A DNA stretch of 64,000 bases from Prolixibacteraceae bacterium (GTDB lineage: Bacteria > Bacteroidota > Bacteroidia > Bacteroidales > Prolixibacteraceae). Both the position numbers and the translations under genes were made by a program. The stretch is taken from NCBI GenBank assembly GCA_028377305.1, contig JAONJW010000005.1, positions 1-64,000 on the forward strand, read 5' to 3'. Positions within the stretch are counted from its first letter, which is position 1. The number at the start of each line of letters is the position of its first letter. Below are positions 24,684 through 32,663 of this stretch, one piece after another. The notes under the pieces were generated by a model, which was given only the letters and a program-made list of their open reading frames with translations, made no database searches and was not told the origin of the DNA.

Positions 24684-25351
24684 ATGGTTATTGGTGTTTT
24701 GATCTCAATTTTGTCCATTGTTTTTGTTGGAGAAACATTGTGTCTGATATTAAAATTACTTATTACCAAGACATCTTTCTTAGAAAGTAGGTTTATTTCG
24801 TAATGTGGCTCGTGTGACCGTTCATATTTTTGGACTTTAAGTGCTGTCTATGTACTAATGATCGTTCGTTGAATAGTGTCTATATTTAAGGTTGTAAAAG
24901 TTTGGTAAGGTTGTGATGTTAGAGAAAGGTGAGAGTCGTGTTGACTATAGAAGAGAGAAAACGAAACGACAAATATAAGAAGGTCGGTCTCGGAATTCGT
25001 TTAAAGTGTGATTACGTTGCTGCAAAGGATTATAATCGATTTTCGTTATTTAATAAGAGAGCTAGTGTGAATGGTTTATATGATATTTCAGATGCAAGTG
25101 ATGTAATCATACTATATTGAAAGACGAAACGATATTGTTTTGGGAGACTATCTGCTTTCAGAGGAGTTTGCGGTGCAACGGAGAATTTATGGTCCTAAGT
25201 TGATTGGGTAGCATAAACGGGTTCCTTTTAATGATTTTAAGCAAGCGCTAATACACAATGACATTTATGTAAATCCTCCTAATATTTCAGATAAAGAGTA
25301 TTACTATGGATCGATAATGATTCGATTGCTCAGATCCTTCTGGAGTCATAA
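24684..25351 (+). pseudogene. Frameshifted full-length paralogue of the membrane protein at 22224-22958
   Basis: Joined across frames, this stretch matches the intact neighbour in order. ATG at 24684 opens MVIGVLISILSIVFVGETL, matching the first membrane helix; a second frame gives WTLSAVYVLMIV, matching the second helix; the frame at 24929-25120 gives KKVGLGIRLKCDYV and SVNGLYDISDASD. After a shift near 25110 it reads VLGDYLLSEEF and RVPFNDFKQALIHNDIY, with an in-frame stop (about 25208) between them. After another shift it ends WIDNDSIAQILLES with stop 25349-25351. Several frameshifts and a stop codon make it a pseudogene of about 668 bp against 735 bp for the intact gene. Confidence 0.85.
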
Positions 25352-25575
25352 CTGGAAGTGTTTATTTGAGATCCTCAATGGAGAGTCACTAGGGGTTGAG
25401 GTTTATTAAGAAATTTAGTTTATATGTAATGTCGATGTTTTCACGTGATTCGATGGTATGTTTTTGATATAAATGAAGGGGGAGAAGGAGTGCTATATAT
25501 GGAGGATTTGTTTTAAAAGAGTGAAAAAAATGCACTTTTTTTTATTTGTTATATCAGGAAATCAAATATTTGCTT
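25352..25575. other. Gap between the pseudogene and the ribosomal protein promoter
   Basis: About 220 bp of AT-rich sequence without a supported gene. No terminator or repeat was recognised. Confidence 0.35.
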
Positions 25576-25584
25576 TATATTTGC
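25576..25584 (+). promoter_or_regulatory. TAnnTTTG promoter element of the rpmB operon, with long leader
   Basis: TATATTTGC matches the -7 consensus. Transcription from here would give a leader of roughly 155 nt before rpmB (25748). The leader is richer in G+C than the surrounding gaps, which is compatible with a structured ribosomal-protein leader, but I could not define a known motif. Confidence 0.6.
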
Positions 25585-25747
25585 ACGCAGTTGTTTAAAA
25601 AGATAATGTGCTAGGAGTCATGTAGTATGATGCTTAGGCTGTTAGATGTCGGAGGACGAACCACATCAAACGTAAGGGTTTAAGCTTTTCAGAAACTGTG
25701 CTTTGAACACTATTTTAAAACTAGGACGGAATAAAAAATTATTGACA

Positions 25748-25990
25748 ATGTCAAAGGTTTGTCAGATAACCGGAAAAAAAGTAATGGTGGGAAACAATGT
25801 TTCTCACTCGAACAGGAAGACAAAAAGAAAGTTTTTTGTGAATCTATTCACTAAAAAATTGTTTCTTCCAGAGGAGGATCGTTGGATTTCTCTTAAAGTA
25901 TCAGCGGCAGGTTTGCGTATTATCAACAAAAAAGGGCTAGCTGCTGCATTGAAAGATGCACAACAAAAAGGCTATATTACTAACTTTTAA
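25748..25990 (+). CDS. rpmB: 50S ribosomal protein L28
   Basis: An 80-residue L28 of the large ribosomal subunit. It opens [20 protein letters not shown], followed by the basic NRKTKRKF block, and ends in the usual hydrophobic [12 protein letters not shown] helix. It has a single Cys where zinc-binding forms have pairs, so it is the zinc-free type. The ATG at 25748 is chosen since an upstream in-frame start at 25703 adds residues foreign to L28. rpmG follows 14 bp later. Confidence 0.97.
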   Translation: MSKVCQITGKKVMVGNNVSHSNRKTKRKFFVNLFTKKLFLPEEDRWISLKVSAAGLRIINKKGLAAALKDAQQKGYITNF

Positions 25991-26004
25991 TTTTGACTTA
26001 GACG

Positions 26005-26187
26005 ATGGCTAAGAAAGGTAATAGGGTTCAAGTGATTTTGGAGTGTACTGAGCACAAAGAGAGTGGTATGCCAGGTACTTCTCGTTATATCACTACAAAG
26101 AACCGTAAGAATACTCCAGATCGTATGGAGTTGAAGAAATACAACCCGATTTTGAAACGAGTAACTCTTCACAGAGAAATTAAATAA
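26005..26187 (+). CDS. rpmG: 50S ribosomal protein L33
   Basis: A 60-residue L33. It has the family pattern [14 protein letters not shown] and [23 protein letters not shown]. Only one Cys is present, so this is the zinc-independent (C-minus) form. It lies between rpmB and the DUF4295 gene in the arrangement usual for Bacteroidota. Confidence 0.97.
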   Translation: MAKKGNRVQVILECTEHKESGMPGTSRYITTKNRKNTPDRMELKKYNPILKRVTLHREIK

Positions 26188-26195
26188 TTTGAGGT

Positions 26196-26348
26196 ATGGC
26201 TAAAAAAGCAGTTGCATCACTTCAAAAAGGTGCTGGTAAAGGTTACGCTAAAGTAATCAAGATGGTAAAATCAGAGAAGACAGGTGCTTATACTTTCTCT
26301 GAGAGTATTGTTCCTAACGAAGAAGTAAAAGCTTATTTTAAGAAATAA
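26196..26348 (+). CDS. DUF4295 family protein (small basic, ribosome-linked)
   Basis: A 50-residue basic protein, MAKKAVASLQKGAGKGYAKV at its start and NEEVKAYFKK at its end. DUF4295 is a Bacteroidota-specific family that is nearly always found directly behind rpmB-rpmG, as here (8 bp after rpmG). A ribosome-associated role is inferred from this conserved context and the charge. A terminator follows its stop. Confidence 0.92.
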   Translation: MAKKAVASLQKGAGKGYAKVIKMVKSEKTGAYTFSESIVPNEEVKAYFKK

Positions 26349-26379
26349 TCTTGACTTTCAACGTTAGAAAGAGATAAGA

Positions 26380-26416
26380 AAGCTTTTATCAATATTTATT
26401 GATAAGAGCTTTTTTT
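26380..26416 (+). terminator. Rho-independent terminator of rpmB-rpmG-DUF4295
   Basis: AAGCTTTTATCAATA and its near-complement TATTGATAAGAGCTT form a ~15-bp stem with one wobble, followed by TTTTTT. It lies 32 bp after the DUF4295 stop. Confidence 0.85.
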
Positions 26417-26433
26417 ATATGTCAAGTATTGAA

Positions 26434-26441
26434 TATATTTG
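26434..26441 (+). promoter_or_regulatory. TAnnTTTG promoter element of ftsY
   Basis: TATATTTG lies 29 bp before the ftsY ATG and directly after the terminator of the ribosomal genes, so ftsY likely has its own transcript. Confidence 0.6.
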
Positions 26442-26469
26442 TATTATAAGCATCTAAATAATTAATCTA

Positions 26470-27423
26470 ATGGGAATATTCGATTTTTTCTCAAAAAAGA
26501 AGAAAGAGAGTCTTGATCAAGGACTTGCAAAGACTAAGGAAGGTGTCTTCAAAAAACTATCTCGTGCCATTGTTGGAAAGACAACCGTCGACGATGAGGT
26601 GCTCGATAATTTGGAGGAAGTTTTGATTACTTCAGATGTTGGAGTAGAAACTACATTAAAAATCATTGAGCGTATTGAGAAGCGTGTTGAGGATGATAAG
26701 TATCTTGGGACTAAGGAATTGCATGGTATTCTTCGAGATGAGATCTCCTCTCTTTTAGAGGAAAATAATTCTGGTGATGCTGTTTTAGACTTTGAGTCAG
26801 AACTACCACATAAACCTTATGTGATTATGGTCGTAGGAGTCAATGGTGTGGGTAAAACGACAACTATTGGTAAGATGGCTCATCAGTATAAGAAGGCTGG
26901 GAAGAAGGTCGTGCTTGGTGCTGCGGATACTTTTAGAGCTGCTGCGATTGATCAGTTGCAGGTTTGGTCGGATAGAGTGGGTGTTCCAATTGTGAGGCAA
27001 CAGATGGGATCTGATCCAGCTTCTGTGGCTTATGATACGCTTGAGTCTGCAGTGAAGACCGATGCGGATGTAGTGATTATTGACACTGCGGGTCGACTTC
27101 ATAATAAGGTCAATCTGATGAATGAATTGTCTAAAATCAAGAGGGTTATGGACAAGGTGATACCTAATGCGCCACACGAAGTTATGTTGGTGTTGGATGG
27201 ATCGACAGGTCAGAATGCTTTTGAACAGGCAAAACAGTTTACAGCCGCGACAGAGGTTCGAAGTATGGCTGTTACAAAACTGGACGGTACTGCTAAAGGA
27301 GGGGTTGTGATAGGTATTTCTGATCAGTTTAAAATACCAGTAAGATATATTGGTGTCGGGGAAGGAGTGGAAGATCTACAAGTGTTTTATCGTCATGAGT
27401 TTGTAGATTCGTTATTTGGATAA
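26470..27423 (+). CDS. ftsY: Signal recognition particle receptor FtsY
   Basis: A 317-residue SRP receptor GTPase that takes SRP-ribosome complexes to the Sec translocon. It has a short lysine-rich N-terminus (FDFFSKKKKE) without the long acidic A domain of E. coli, then the N domain, and the G domain with G1 GVNGVGKTTTIGKMA, the DTFRAAAIDQLQ motif, DTAGR (G3), TKLDGTAKGG (G4) and the closing GVGEGVEDLQ. It is complete at both ends. A terminator follows 25 bp after the stop. Confidence 0.97.
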   Translation: MGIFDFFSKKKKESLDQGLAKTKEGVFKKLSRAIVGKTTVDDEVLDNLEEVLITSDVGVETTLKIIERIEKRVEDDKYLGTKELHGILRDEISSLLEENNSGDAVLDFESELPHKPYVIMVVGVNGVGKTTTIGKMAHQYKKAGKKVVLGAADTFRAAAIDQLQVWSDRVGVPIVRQQMGSDPASVAYDTLESAVKTDADVVIIDTAGRLHNKVNLMNELSKIKRVMDKVIPNAPHEVMLVLDGSTGQNAFEQAKQFTAATEVRSMAVTKLDGTAKGGVVIGISDQFKIPVRYIGVGEGVEDLQVFYRHEFVDSLFG

Positions 27424-27448
27424 ACAATATTTGAATTAAAGATATATA

Positions 27449-27477
27449 AGAATGCTATTTATAGCATTCTTTTTTTG
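27449..27477 (+). terminator. Rho-independent terminator of ftsY
   Basis: AGAATGCTA, a short loop and TAGCATTCT form a perfect 9-bp stem followed by seven T. Confidence 0.88.
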
Positions 27478-27547
27478 ATTGTTAAAAAAAGGATTTATTT
27501 GTTTGGGCTTCGAACAATTGTAGGCAGATGTCTGTAATAAAAGTATT

Positions 27548-28087
27548 ATGAAAGAAAAAGGAATAAATAAAAGTGAGGTTGTTGCATTGCTTCAATCTGG
27601 TCATCAAGAGAGGATCTCTGAGGCGATAGCAATGTTGAGAGAGCATGGGGATAGTTCGTTCCTTCCAGAGGTTATTCAGGAGCTGAACCGTACACAGGAT
27701 TCATTTGTTGAGAAGTCAATTCTAGGATTGTTGGCCGATGTAAAGAGAACAGATGCTATACCATATATCGTTGATGGAATTAAGCATGCATCTAACCCAG
27801 AAGTGCAGCGTAGCTTGGTGTCTATATGTTGGGAGAATGGCATGGATTTCTGTCCGCATATCTCTTTGTTTGTAGACTTGGTATTGAAAAAAGATTTTTT
27901 GATTGCTTTTGAAGCTTTTACTGTCATTGAGAATATGGAAGGTGTTGTGGATGATGCCGAGAAGCAACGATTGGTTTCGTTGATTGAGTCTCAATTGGTG
28001 GATATTGAAGCTGAGAAAGAGGGGCTTCTTCTTGACCTTGTTCAGATTATTCCAAATATTAAACCTGCAGAATCTTACGAGGCTTAA
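27548..28087 (+). CDS. HEAT-repeat-like helical protein
   Basis: A 179-residue cytosolic protein made of repeated helix pairs such as ISEAIAMLREHGDSSFLPEV, KSILGLLADVKRTDAIPYIV and the stretch NPEVQRSLVSICWENG, which suggests HEAT-type repeats used for protein contacts. No catalytic motif is present. It ends 3 bp before the DUF4268 gene, so the two are almost certainly co-translated from one message. Functions of such pairs are not known to me. Confidence 0.75.
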   Translation: MKEKGINKSEVVALLQSGHQERISEAIAMLREHGDSSFLPEVIQELNRTQDSFVEKSILGLLADVKRTDAIPYIVDGIKHASNPEVQRSLVSICWENGMDFCPHISLFVDLVLKKDFLIAFEAFTVIENMEGVVDDAEKQRLVSLIESQLVDIEAEKEGLLLDLVQIIPNIKPAESYEA

Positions 28088-28090
28088 TAT

Positions 28091-28579
28091 ATGTATAGTA
28101 GAGAAGAGAAGAGAGCTTTAGTTCAGAAGTTCTGGGATGCATTTGATGTGTATCGTAAAGAGCAGAATCGTCTTCGAGAGGTTCGTGTTCCGTGGATGTT
28201 AGGTCAGACAGGAATTCGAGATATAGATTTGCGATTTGGGGTGGGAAGAAAGAGTGCTAGCGTTATCTTGGAGGTGACATCACGAAGTGAAGACAAGCGA
28301 TTGCTTGTTTTTGAGCTTTTATCTCAATATCGATTGCTTATCGAAGATGGTTTTGACGAGCCATTGGATTGGGATCTGGTTTATGAAAAAGAGAATGGGC
28401 AAATGGTTTCAAGGATCTGGACCTCATTATGTGATGTGGATATTCATAAGCCTAAACATTGGGACCGTATCATGTCATTCTTGTATACGAATATGTTTCA
28501 GCTTCAAGAGAATTTTGATGATGTGAAGGATGTATTGGAAGATAAGATACGCCACTTGTATGATCAAGAGATAATATAA
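28091..28579 (+). CDS. DUF4268 family protein
   Basis: A 162-residue protein with the DUF4268 pattern: an N-terminal helix with RALVQKFWDAFDVY, the strand pair DIDLRFGVGRKSASVILEV, and a C-terminal helical half with HWDRIMSFLYTNM. The domain often occurs at the C-terminus of longer proteins with nuclease-like N-termini; here it stands alone. It follows the HEAT-like gene by 3 bp and is followed by a strong terminator. Confidence 0.82.
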   Translation: MYSREEKRALVQKFWDAFDVYRKEQNRLREVRVPWMLGQTGIRDIDLRFGVGRKSASVILEVTSRSEDKRLLVFELLSQYRLLIEDGFDEPLDWDLVYEKENGQMVSRIWTSLCDVDIHKPKHWDRIMSFLYTNMFQLQENFDDVKDVLEDKIRHLYDQEII

Positions 28580-28621
28580 GTGGATGATCCATTATATACA
28601 AGAGATTTAGTCTTTTGATTT

Positions 28622-28658
28622 TCCACACAGCAATGATGTATTGCTGTGTGGATTTTTT
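28622..28658. terminator. Terminator between the DUF4268 gene and the PhnA-type gene
   Basis: CCACACAGCAA, a 7-base loop and TTGCTGTGTGG form a perfect 11-bp stem followed by eight T on the plus strand. It ends right at the stop of the converging minus-strand gene. Confidence 0.88.
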
Positions 28659-29243
28659 TTATTGTTTCTTCACAAATTTGGTGAGAATAACAATATGTTG
28701 TCCATTGACTTTCCCTTCAATATGCTCTGCATTGTCATGAACAAGAGAGATATTTCTTACTGCTGTTCCTCTTTTTGCTGTGAATCCAGCACCTTTAACG
28801 TTAAGGTCTTTGATTAAGGTTACAGTATCTCCATCGCTAAGAAGTGCTCCGTTTGAATCAAGGTGCTTCACTTGTACTGTGTCGTCGCCAGCTTGGTCTT
28901 CGCCTGTTGCTTTTGCCCATTCCAGTGTCTCATCGTCCATGTAAAGCATGTCTAAAAGATCTTGTGGCCAAACGTGTTCTTTAAGTCTGTTTAGTAGTCT
29001 CCAAGCCATTACTTGGACAGCAGGTACCTGACTCCACATGCTGTCGTTTAGACATCTCCAGTGGTTTGGTTCCATCTCTTTTTCTCCTTCGATCTGTTCT
29101 TTGCAGTGGCTGCAGATATATACCGCTTTGTCAGCGTTATTATCTTCTACAGGAGGTACGGTATAAGCAGTTAAATTATCAGTTGAAGTACATAGCTCAC
29201 ATTTGTTGCTACTTCTCTCGATTAGCGCTTTGTTTACGTCCAT
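28659..29243 (-). CDS. PhnA/YjdM-type zinc-ribbon protein
   Basis: A 194-residue protein with the PhnA domain at the C-terminus (VKHLDSNGALLSDGDTVTLI, then DLNVKGAGFTAKRGTAVRNI), and an N-terminal zinc ribbon with CELC (residues ~15-18) and CSHC (~50-53). Despite the old name, the family is not tied to phosphonate use and its role is uncertain. The start MDVNKALIERS at 29243 is taken because the 12 upstream codons are not part of the family. Confidence 0.88.
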   Translation of the reverse strand: MDVNKALIERSSNKCELCTSTDNLTAYTVPPVEDNNADKAVYICSHCKEQIEGEKEMEPNHWRCLNDSMWSQVPAVQVMAWRLLNRLKEHVWPQDLLDMLYMDDETLEWAKATGEDQAGDDTVQVKHLDSNGALLSDGDTVTLIKDLNVKGAGFTAKRGTAVRNISLVHDNAEHIEGKVNGQHIVILTKFVKKQ

Positions 29244-30062
29244 TTTATCCTTTGTATTCAGTGTAGTAATTAAAATCAAAAAAGCGTTAAGCTTTTTGCA
29301 AAGATAATTGGATTGGGAGCATAATCAAATGAAGAGAAGGAGACTTTTTTAATATGTAGTTAAACAAAATAAGAGGTTGACTGTTTTACTTACAGACCTT
29401 GGGTGTCGGTCATAAGGTCGTTTAATTTAGGTATTGCCCTTCTTCTTTGTATTTTAAGCAAAAGAGGAAGGGTTTTTTGTGATAAGTATTGTCTTAGCTA
29501 CTAAATGTAGGCGAGATCTCATCGTATATATTTCTCTTTCGAGGCGGCAGGATAGAATATTAAAATAGAGTGCATTTTACAAACTGTTGATTTGTGTAAT
29601 GCTATCGTTTACCGTAATTAGGTTCCATGGTTTATGTGAATGATAAATATGCATAAGTAGGATTGTGCTTCTCATAATGATTGATTTTTATTTTAGGTTT
29701 GCCTTTTTGTCTTTTCTCAAATAATTTTGTGGTGTGATTACTTGTGTCAAGATAATGGGGGTATTCGACGACTTATTATAAATCCCGATGTTTTCCCACT
29801 TAGAGTGAATGCTAAGCTTACAAAGTTCATGGGTCAAGTGCTTTTCAATGTTCAATTGTGGCGATAGAGGAGGAGATATTTCCTGGGAAATAGATAATGA
29901 ATCTAGATTCATTATCTATTTATGGGTTTAATATTACGACTTTTGCTATTTATAATAATGAGATTAGACAATTTATTGTCAATGGCTATATAATTATTGC
30001 CTTGAATAGTGGATAATACGTTACAATTTTTAGTTTTGTCTTAACAGAAAATGTATTGAGCA
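29244..30062. other. Long gap with one orphan terminator
   Basis: About 820 bp without a supported gene. A terminator-like hairpin at 29437-29478 has no coding sequence in front of it on the plus strand. A minus-strand frame at 29688-29912 shows no recognisable family. TAGTTTTG at 30031-30038 fits the -7 element for the SixA-like gene at 30063. Confidence 0.45.
29437..29478 (+). terminator. Orphan Rho-independent terminator (possible end of a small RNA)
   Basis: CCCTTCTTCTTT and AAAGAGGAAGGG form a 12-bp stem with one wobble around a 12-base loop, followed by TTTTTT. The nearest upstream gene on the plus strand ends 850 bp away behind its own terminator, so a short non-coding transcript beginning in the ~29300-29420 region is possible. 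A promoter was not identified. Confidence 0.6.
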
Positions 30063-30572
30063 ATGAAGAATATTTTATTTGTACGACATGGTAAGGCAGA
30101 ATCCTCGTCTTGGGATATTGATGACTTTGATAGAACTTTAACAGAGCAAGGGAAGTATGATACGGAATTGATTGTGAAAGAGGTGTTAAATAGGTTGTCG
30201 TTGGATGATCGTAATTGTTCTTTGGTTGTTAGTGATGCTAAACGAACACGTCAGAGTGCAGAAATTTACGAGCATATACTAGGGCTTCCTGGTAGTGTGT
30301 GTAATGTGTGGAGAAATCTGTATGGAGACTATACTACAGAGGAATTTATAGAGTATGTAGCGGAGAAGGTACCTAATCAGTGTGATAATCTGATTATTGT
30401 TGGGCATAATCCAACGCTCTCGGATGTGGTGAATCAATTGGCAAAGGAGTTGGACTGTTGGATGTCTACATCTTCATGTGTTTGTTTGTCATTTGATATG
30501 ACTTCGTGGAATGAGTTAGAGGCTAGATCTGCAGAATTATATTTCTCTTTATTTCCTTCAGAAATGAGATAG
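30063..30572 (+). CDS. SixA-like histidine phosphatase
   Basis: A 169-residue histidine (branch 2-like small) phosphatase. The catalytic RHG motif is at residues 8-10 (FVRHGKAES), the second arginine block is DAKRTRQSAEI, and the second catalytic His is in IVGHNPTLSDVVN. Small SixA-type members remove phosphate from phosphohistidine proteins; substrate specificity is not visible. rsmE begins 52 bp downstream in the same direction. Confidence 0.88.
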   Translation: MKNILFVRHGKAESSSWDIDDFDRTLTEQGKYDTELIVKEVLNRLSLDDRNCSLVVSDAKRTRQSAEIYEHILGLPGSVCNVWRNLYGDYTTEEFIEYVAEKVPNQCDNLIIVGHNPTLSDVVNQLAKELDCWMSTSSCVCLSFDMTSWNELEARSAELYFSLFPSEMR

Positions 30573-30624
30573 TTTCTGTTTTTCCTGCTATTTTTGTTTC
30601 TAATATAATAGTAGAAGTTTATTT

Positions 30625-31335
30625 ATGCATTTATTTTATACGCCAGATTTATCGGAAGATAGTCGTTACGTTTTAGACGAGGTTGAATCGAAGCACTGTG
30701 TAAAGGTGTTGAGACTTAGAGAAGGGGATACAATCCAATTAGTAGATGGTAAAGGTGTTTTTGCGAATGCTGAGATCTCAAATGCCCACCCTAAAGCTTG
30801 TACGCTTAATATAGTGAATCGTCAACTAGATTTCCAAAAAAGAGGCTACTATATCCAAGTAGCGGTAGCTCCTACTAAGAATATTGATCGTATCGAGTGG
30901 TTTATCGAAAAAGCTACAGAGATTGGGGTGGATCGTATTACTCCTATGTTGTGTAAACGTTCAGAGCGTAAGATTATTAAGCATCTTAGGCTATTGAAAG
31001 TGGCTGTGTCTGCAATGAAACAGTCTATAAAAGCATATCTTCCTGAATTGGACGAGTTGACTTCGTTTAAAGATGTGGTAGAAGACGAGTTTGATGGGGA
31101 GAAATTTATTGCTCATTGTGCAGAGGATGCACCTAGGGTTTCTTTTTTTAAGACCGTAAAATCGGATCGAGTAAAGATTCTGGTTGGTCCTGAAGGAGAC
31201 TTTACTTCAGAAGAGGTTACATTAGCTAAAGAGAACGGATTTATTGAAATCACTCTTGGTGAACAACGATTGCGAACAGAGACCGCGGCATTGATGTCGG
31301 TGAGTAGTTTTGCGGTAATAAATGAGCTGAAATAG
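30625..31335 (+). CDS. rsmE: 16S rRNA m3U1498 methyltransferase RsmE
   Basis: A 236-residue SPOUT methyltransferase that methylates N3 of U1498 in 16S rRNA. The N-terminal PUA-like part (HCVKVLRLREGDTIQLVDG) is followed by KNIDRIEWFIEKATEIGVD, and the knotted SAM site shows LVGPEGDFTSEEV and LGEQRLRTETAALMSV. Length is typical. It follows the SixA-like gene and precedes an exported hydrolase. Confidence 0.96.
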   Translation: MHLFYTPDLSEDSRYVLDEVESKHCVKVLRLREGDTIQLVDGKGVFANAEISNAHPKACTLNIVNRQLDFQKRGYYIQVAVAPTKNIDRIEWFIEKATEIGVDRITPMLCKRSERKIIKHLRLLKVAVSAMKQSIKAYLPELDELTSFKDVVEDEFDGEKFIAHCAEDAPRVSFFKTVKSDRVKILVGPEGDFTSEEVTLAKENGFIEITLGEQRLRTETAALMSVSSFAVINELK

Positions 31336-31396
31336 TATTTATACTTTAAATGGTATAACAAATCTATAATATATCTAACGATTAACTAACTAGACC

Positions 31397-32560
31397 ATGA
31401 ACAGAAGAATCCTTTTGTCGCTATATGTATTCTTATTATTGGTGGTTGTTACTGCCTGTAATAAAGAAGTTAAAGAGCCTATCCGGTTCGCAACATTTAA
31501 TGCTGCTCTGAATCGCCCAGAACAGGGAATGTTGTTGAAGGACTTAAAAATGGGATGTCGTCAGGCACAGAATGTGGCTTCGATCATTCAGATCACTCGA
31601 CCGGATGTTTTGTGTCTTCAAGAGTTTGATTATGATGCCTCAGAAGAGGCTTTAGAGATCTTTATGACAAAATATCTACAGAGTGGAGAAGATCCAATAA
31701 CATATCCGTATTATATGACGTTTGCTTCTAATACAGGAGTGCTTTCGACATCAGATATAAATAATGATGGTAAGGTTGCATTACCTGCTGATGGCTATGG
31801 GTTTGGAGCTTTCGAGGGGCAGTATGCATTTGTGATCCTATCTAAATATCCAATTGATAAAGAAAAGGTTAGGACATTTCAAAATTTTAAATGGGAGCAG
31901 ATGCCTAACCCTAGTTGGCCTGTTGCTCCGGAAGGGACACAGTGGTTCGATGATAAAGAGAAGAAGGATTTAAGAATCTCATCTAAGACGCAAGTGGATG
32001 TTCCAATAGATATGAATGGACATATGATTCATGCGATCATTGCACATCCAACTCCTCCTGTATTTGATGGCAAAGAGGATCGTAATGGACGTCGTAATTA
32101 TGATGAGATTCGATTTCTTAAAGACTATATTGAAGGTTGTGACTATATGATCGATGATAAGGGAGGCAAAGGTGGTCTTGAAAAAGGAGCTTCTTTTGTT
32201 GTAATGGGTGATATGAATGCAGACCCATACGATGGCGACAGCTATCGCTCTGCTATTGTTCCATTGTTGAAAAGCCCTAGATTAAATAATGAGGTGACTT
32301 TTGGTGCAAAAGTTCCAAAGAGTTTGGGTGCCTTAGAGTTTAATAAAAAGATGAAGCGTAATCATAAAGGGGATGATGCGATGGATACCAACGTTTTTGG
32401 TCTAAGAATCGATTATGTTTTACCTTCGTCTGATCTATTGGTGATTGATTCGAAGGTCTATTGGAATGAAAAGAATCATAAAGATGGTGCATTGACTTTT
32501 AAAAAGAATTCATCTGATCACCGAATGGTTTGGGCGGATGTCAATATCACTAAGAAGTAA
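31397..32560 (+). CDS. Endonuclease/exonuclease/phosphatase family lipoprotein
   Basis: A 387-residue lipoprotein (lipobox VTAC, Cys21) of the exonuclease III/DNase I-like metallohydrolase fold. Visible active-site parts are RFATFNAALN, LQEFDYDASEE (Glu), the VVMGDMNADPYDGDSY motif (Asp/Asn) and SSDHRMVWADV (Asp-His). Exported Bacteroidota members act on phosphodiesters or sugar phosphates outside the cytoplasm; the substrate here is open. Genes before and after run in the same direction with 60-100 bp gaps. Confidence 0.9.
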   Translation: MNRRILLSLYVFLLLVVVTACNKEVKEPIRFATFNAALNRPEQGMLLKDLKMGCRQAQNVASIIQITRPDVLCLQEFDYDASEEALEIFMTKYLQSGEDPITYPYYMTFASNTGVLSTSDINNDGKVALPADGYGFGAFEGQYAFVILSKYPIDKEKVRTFQNFKWEQMPNPSWPVAPEGTQWFDDKEKKDLRISSKTQVDVPIDMNGHMIHAIIAHPTPPVFDGKEDRNGRRNYDEIRFLKDYIEGCDYMIDDKGGKGGLEKGASFVVMGDMNADPYDGDSYRSAIVPLLKSPRLNNEVTFGAKVPKSLGALEFNKKMKRNHKGDDAMDTNVFGLRIDYVLPSSDLLVIDSKVYWNEKNHKDGALTFKKNSSDHRMVWADVNITKK

Positions 32561-32663
32561 GAATTATAAAATATTTTTCACATGGATTATGGTTAATGTA
32601 ATAATTAATTGTATTTTAATCCAATGATGATCTTTAATACTTCAAATATAGGATAATAAGAAT

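Noticed and set aside
29688-29912. Minus-strand frame of 74 codons in the long gap
   Set aside because: No recognisable motif, no clear ribosome-binding site or promoter, and AT-rich composition of a non-coding gap.
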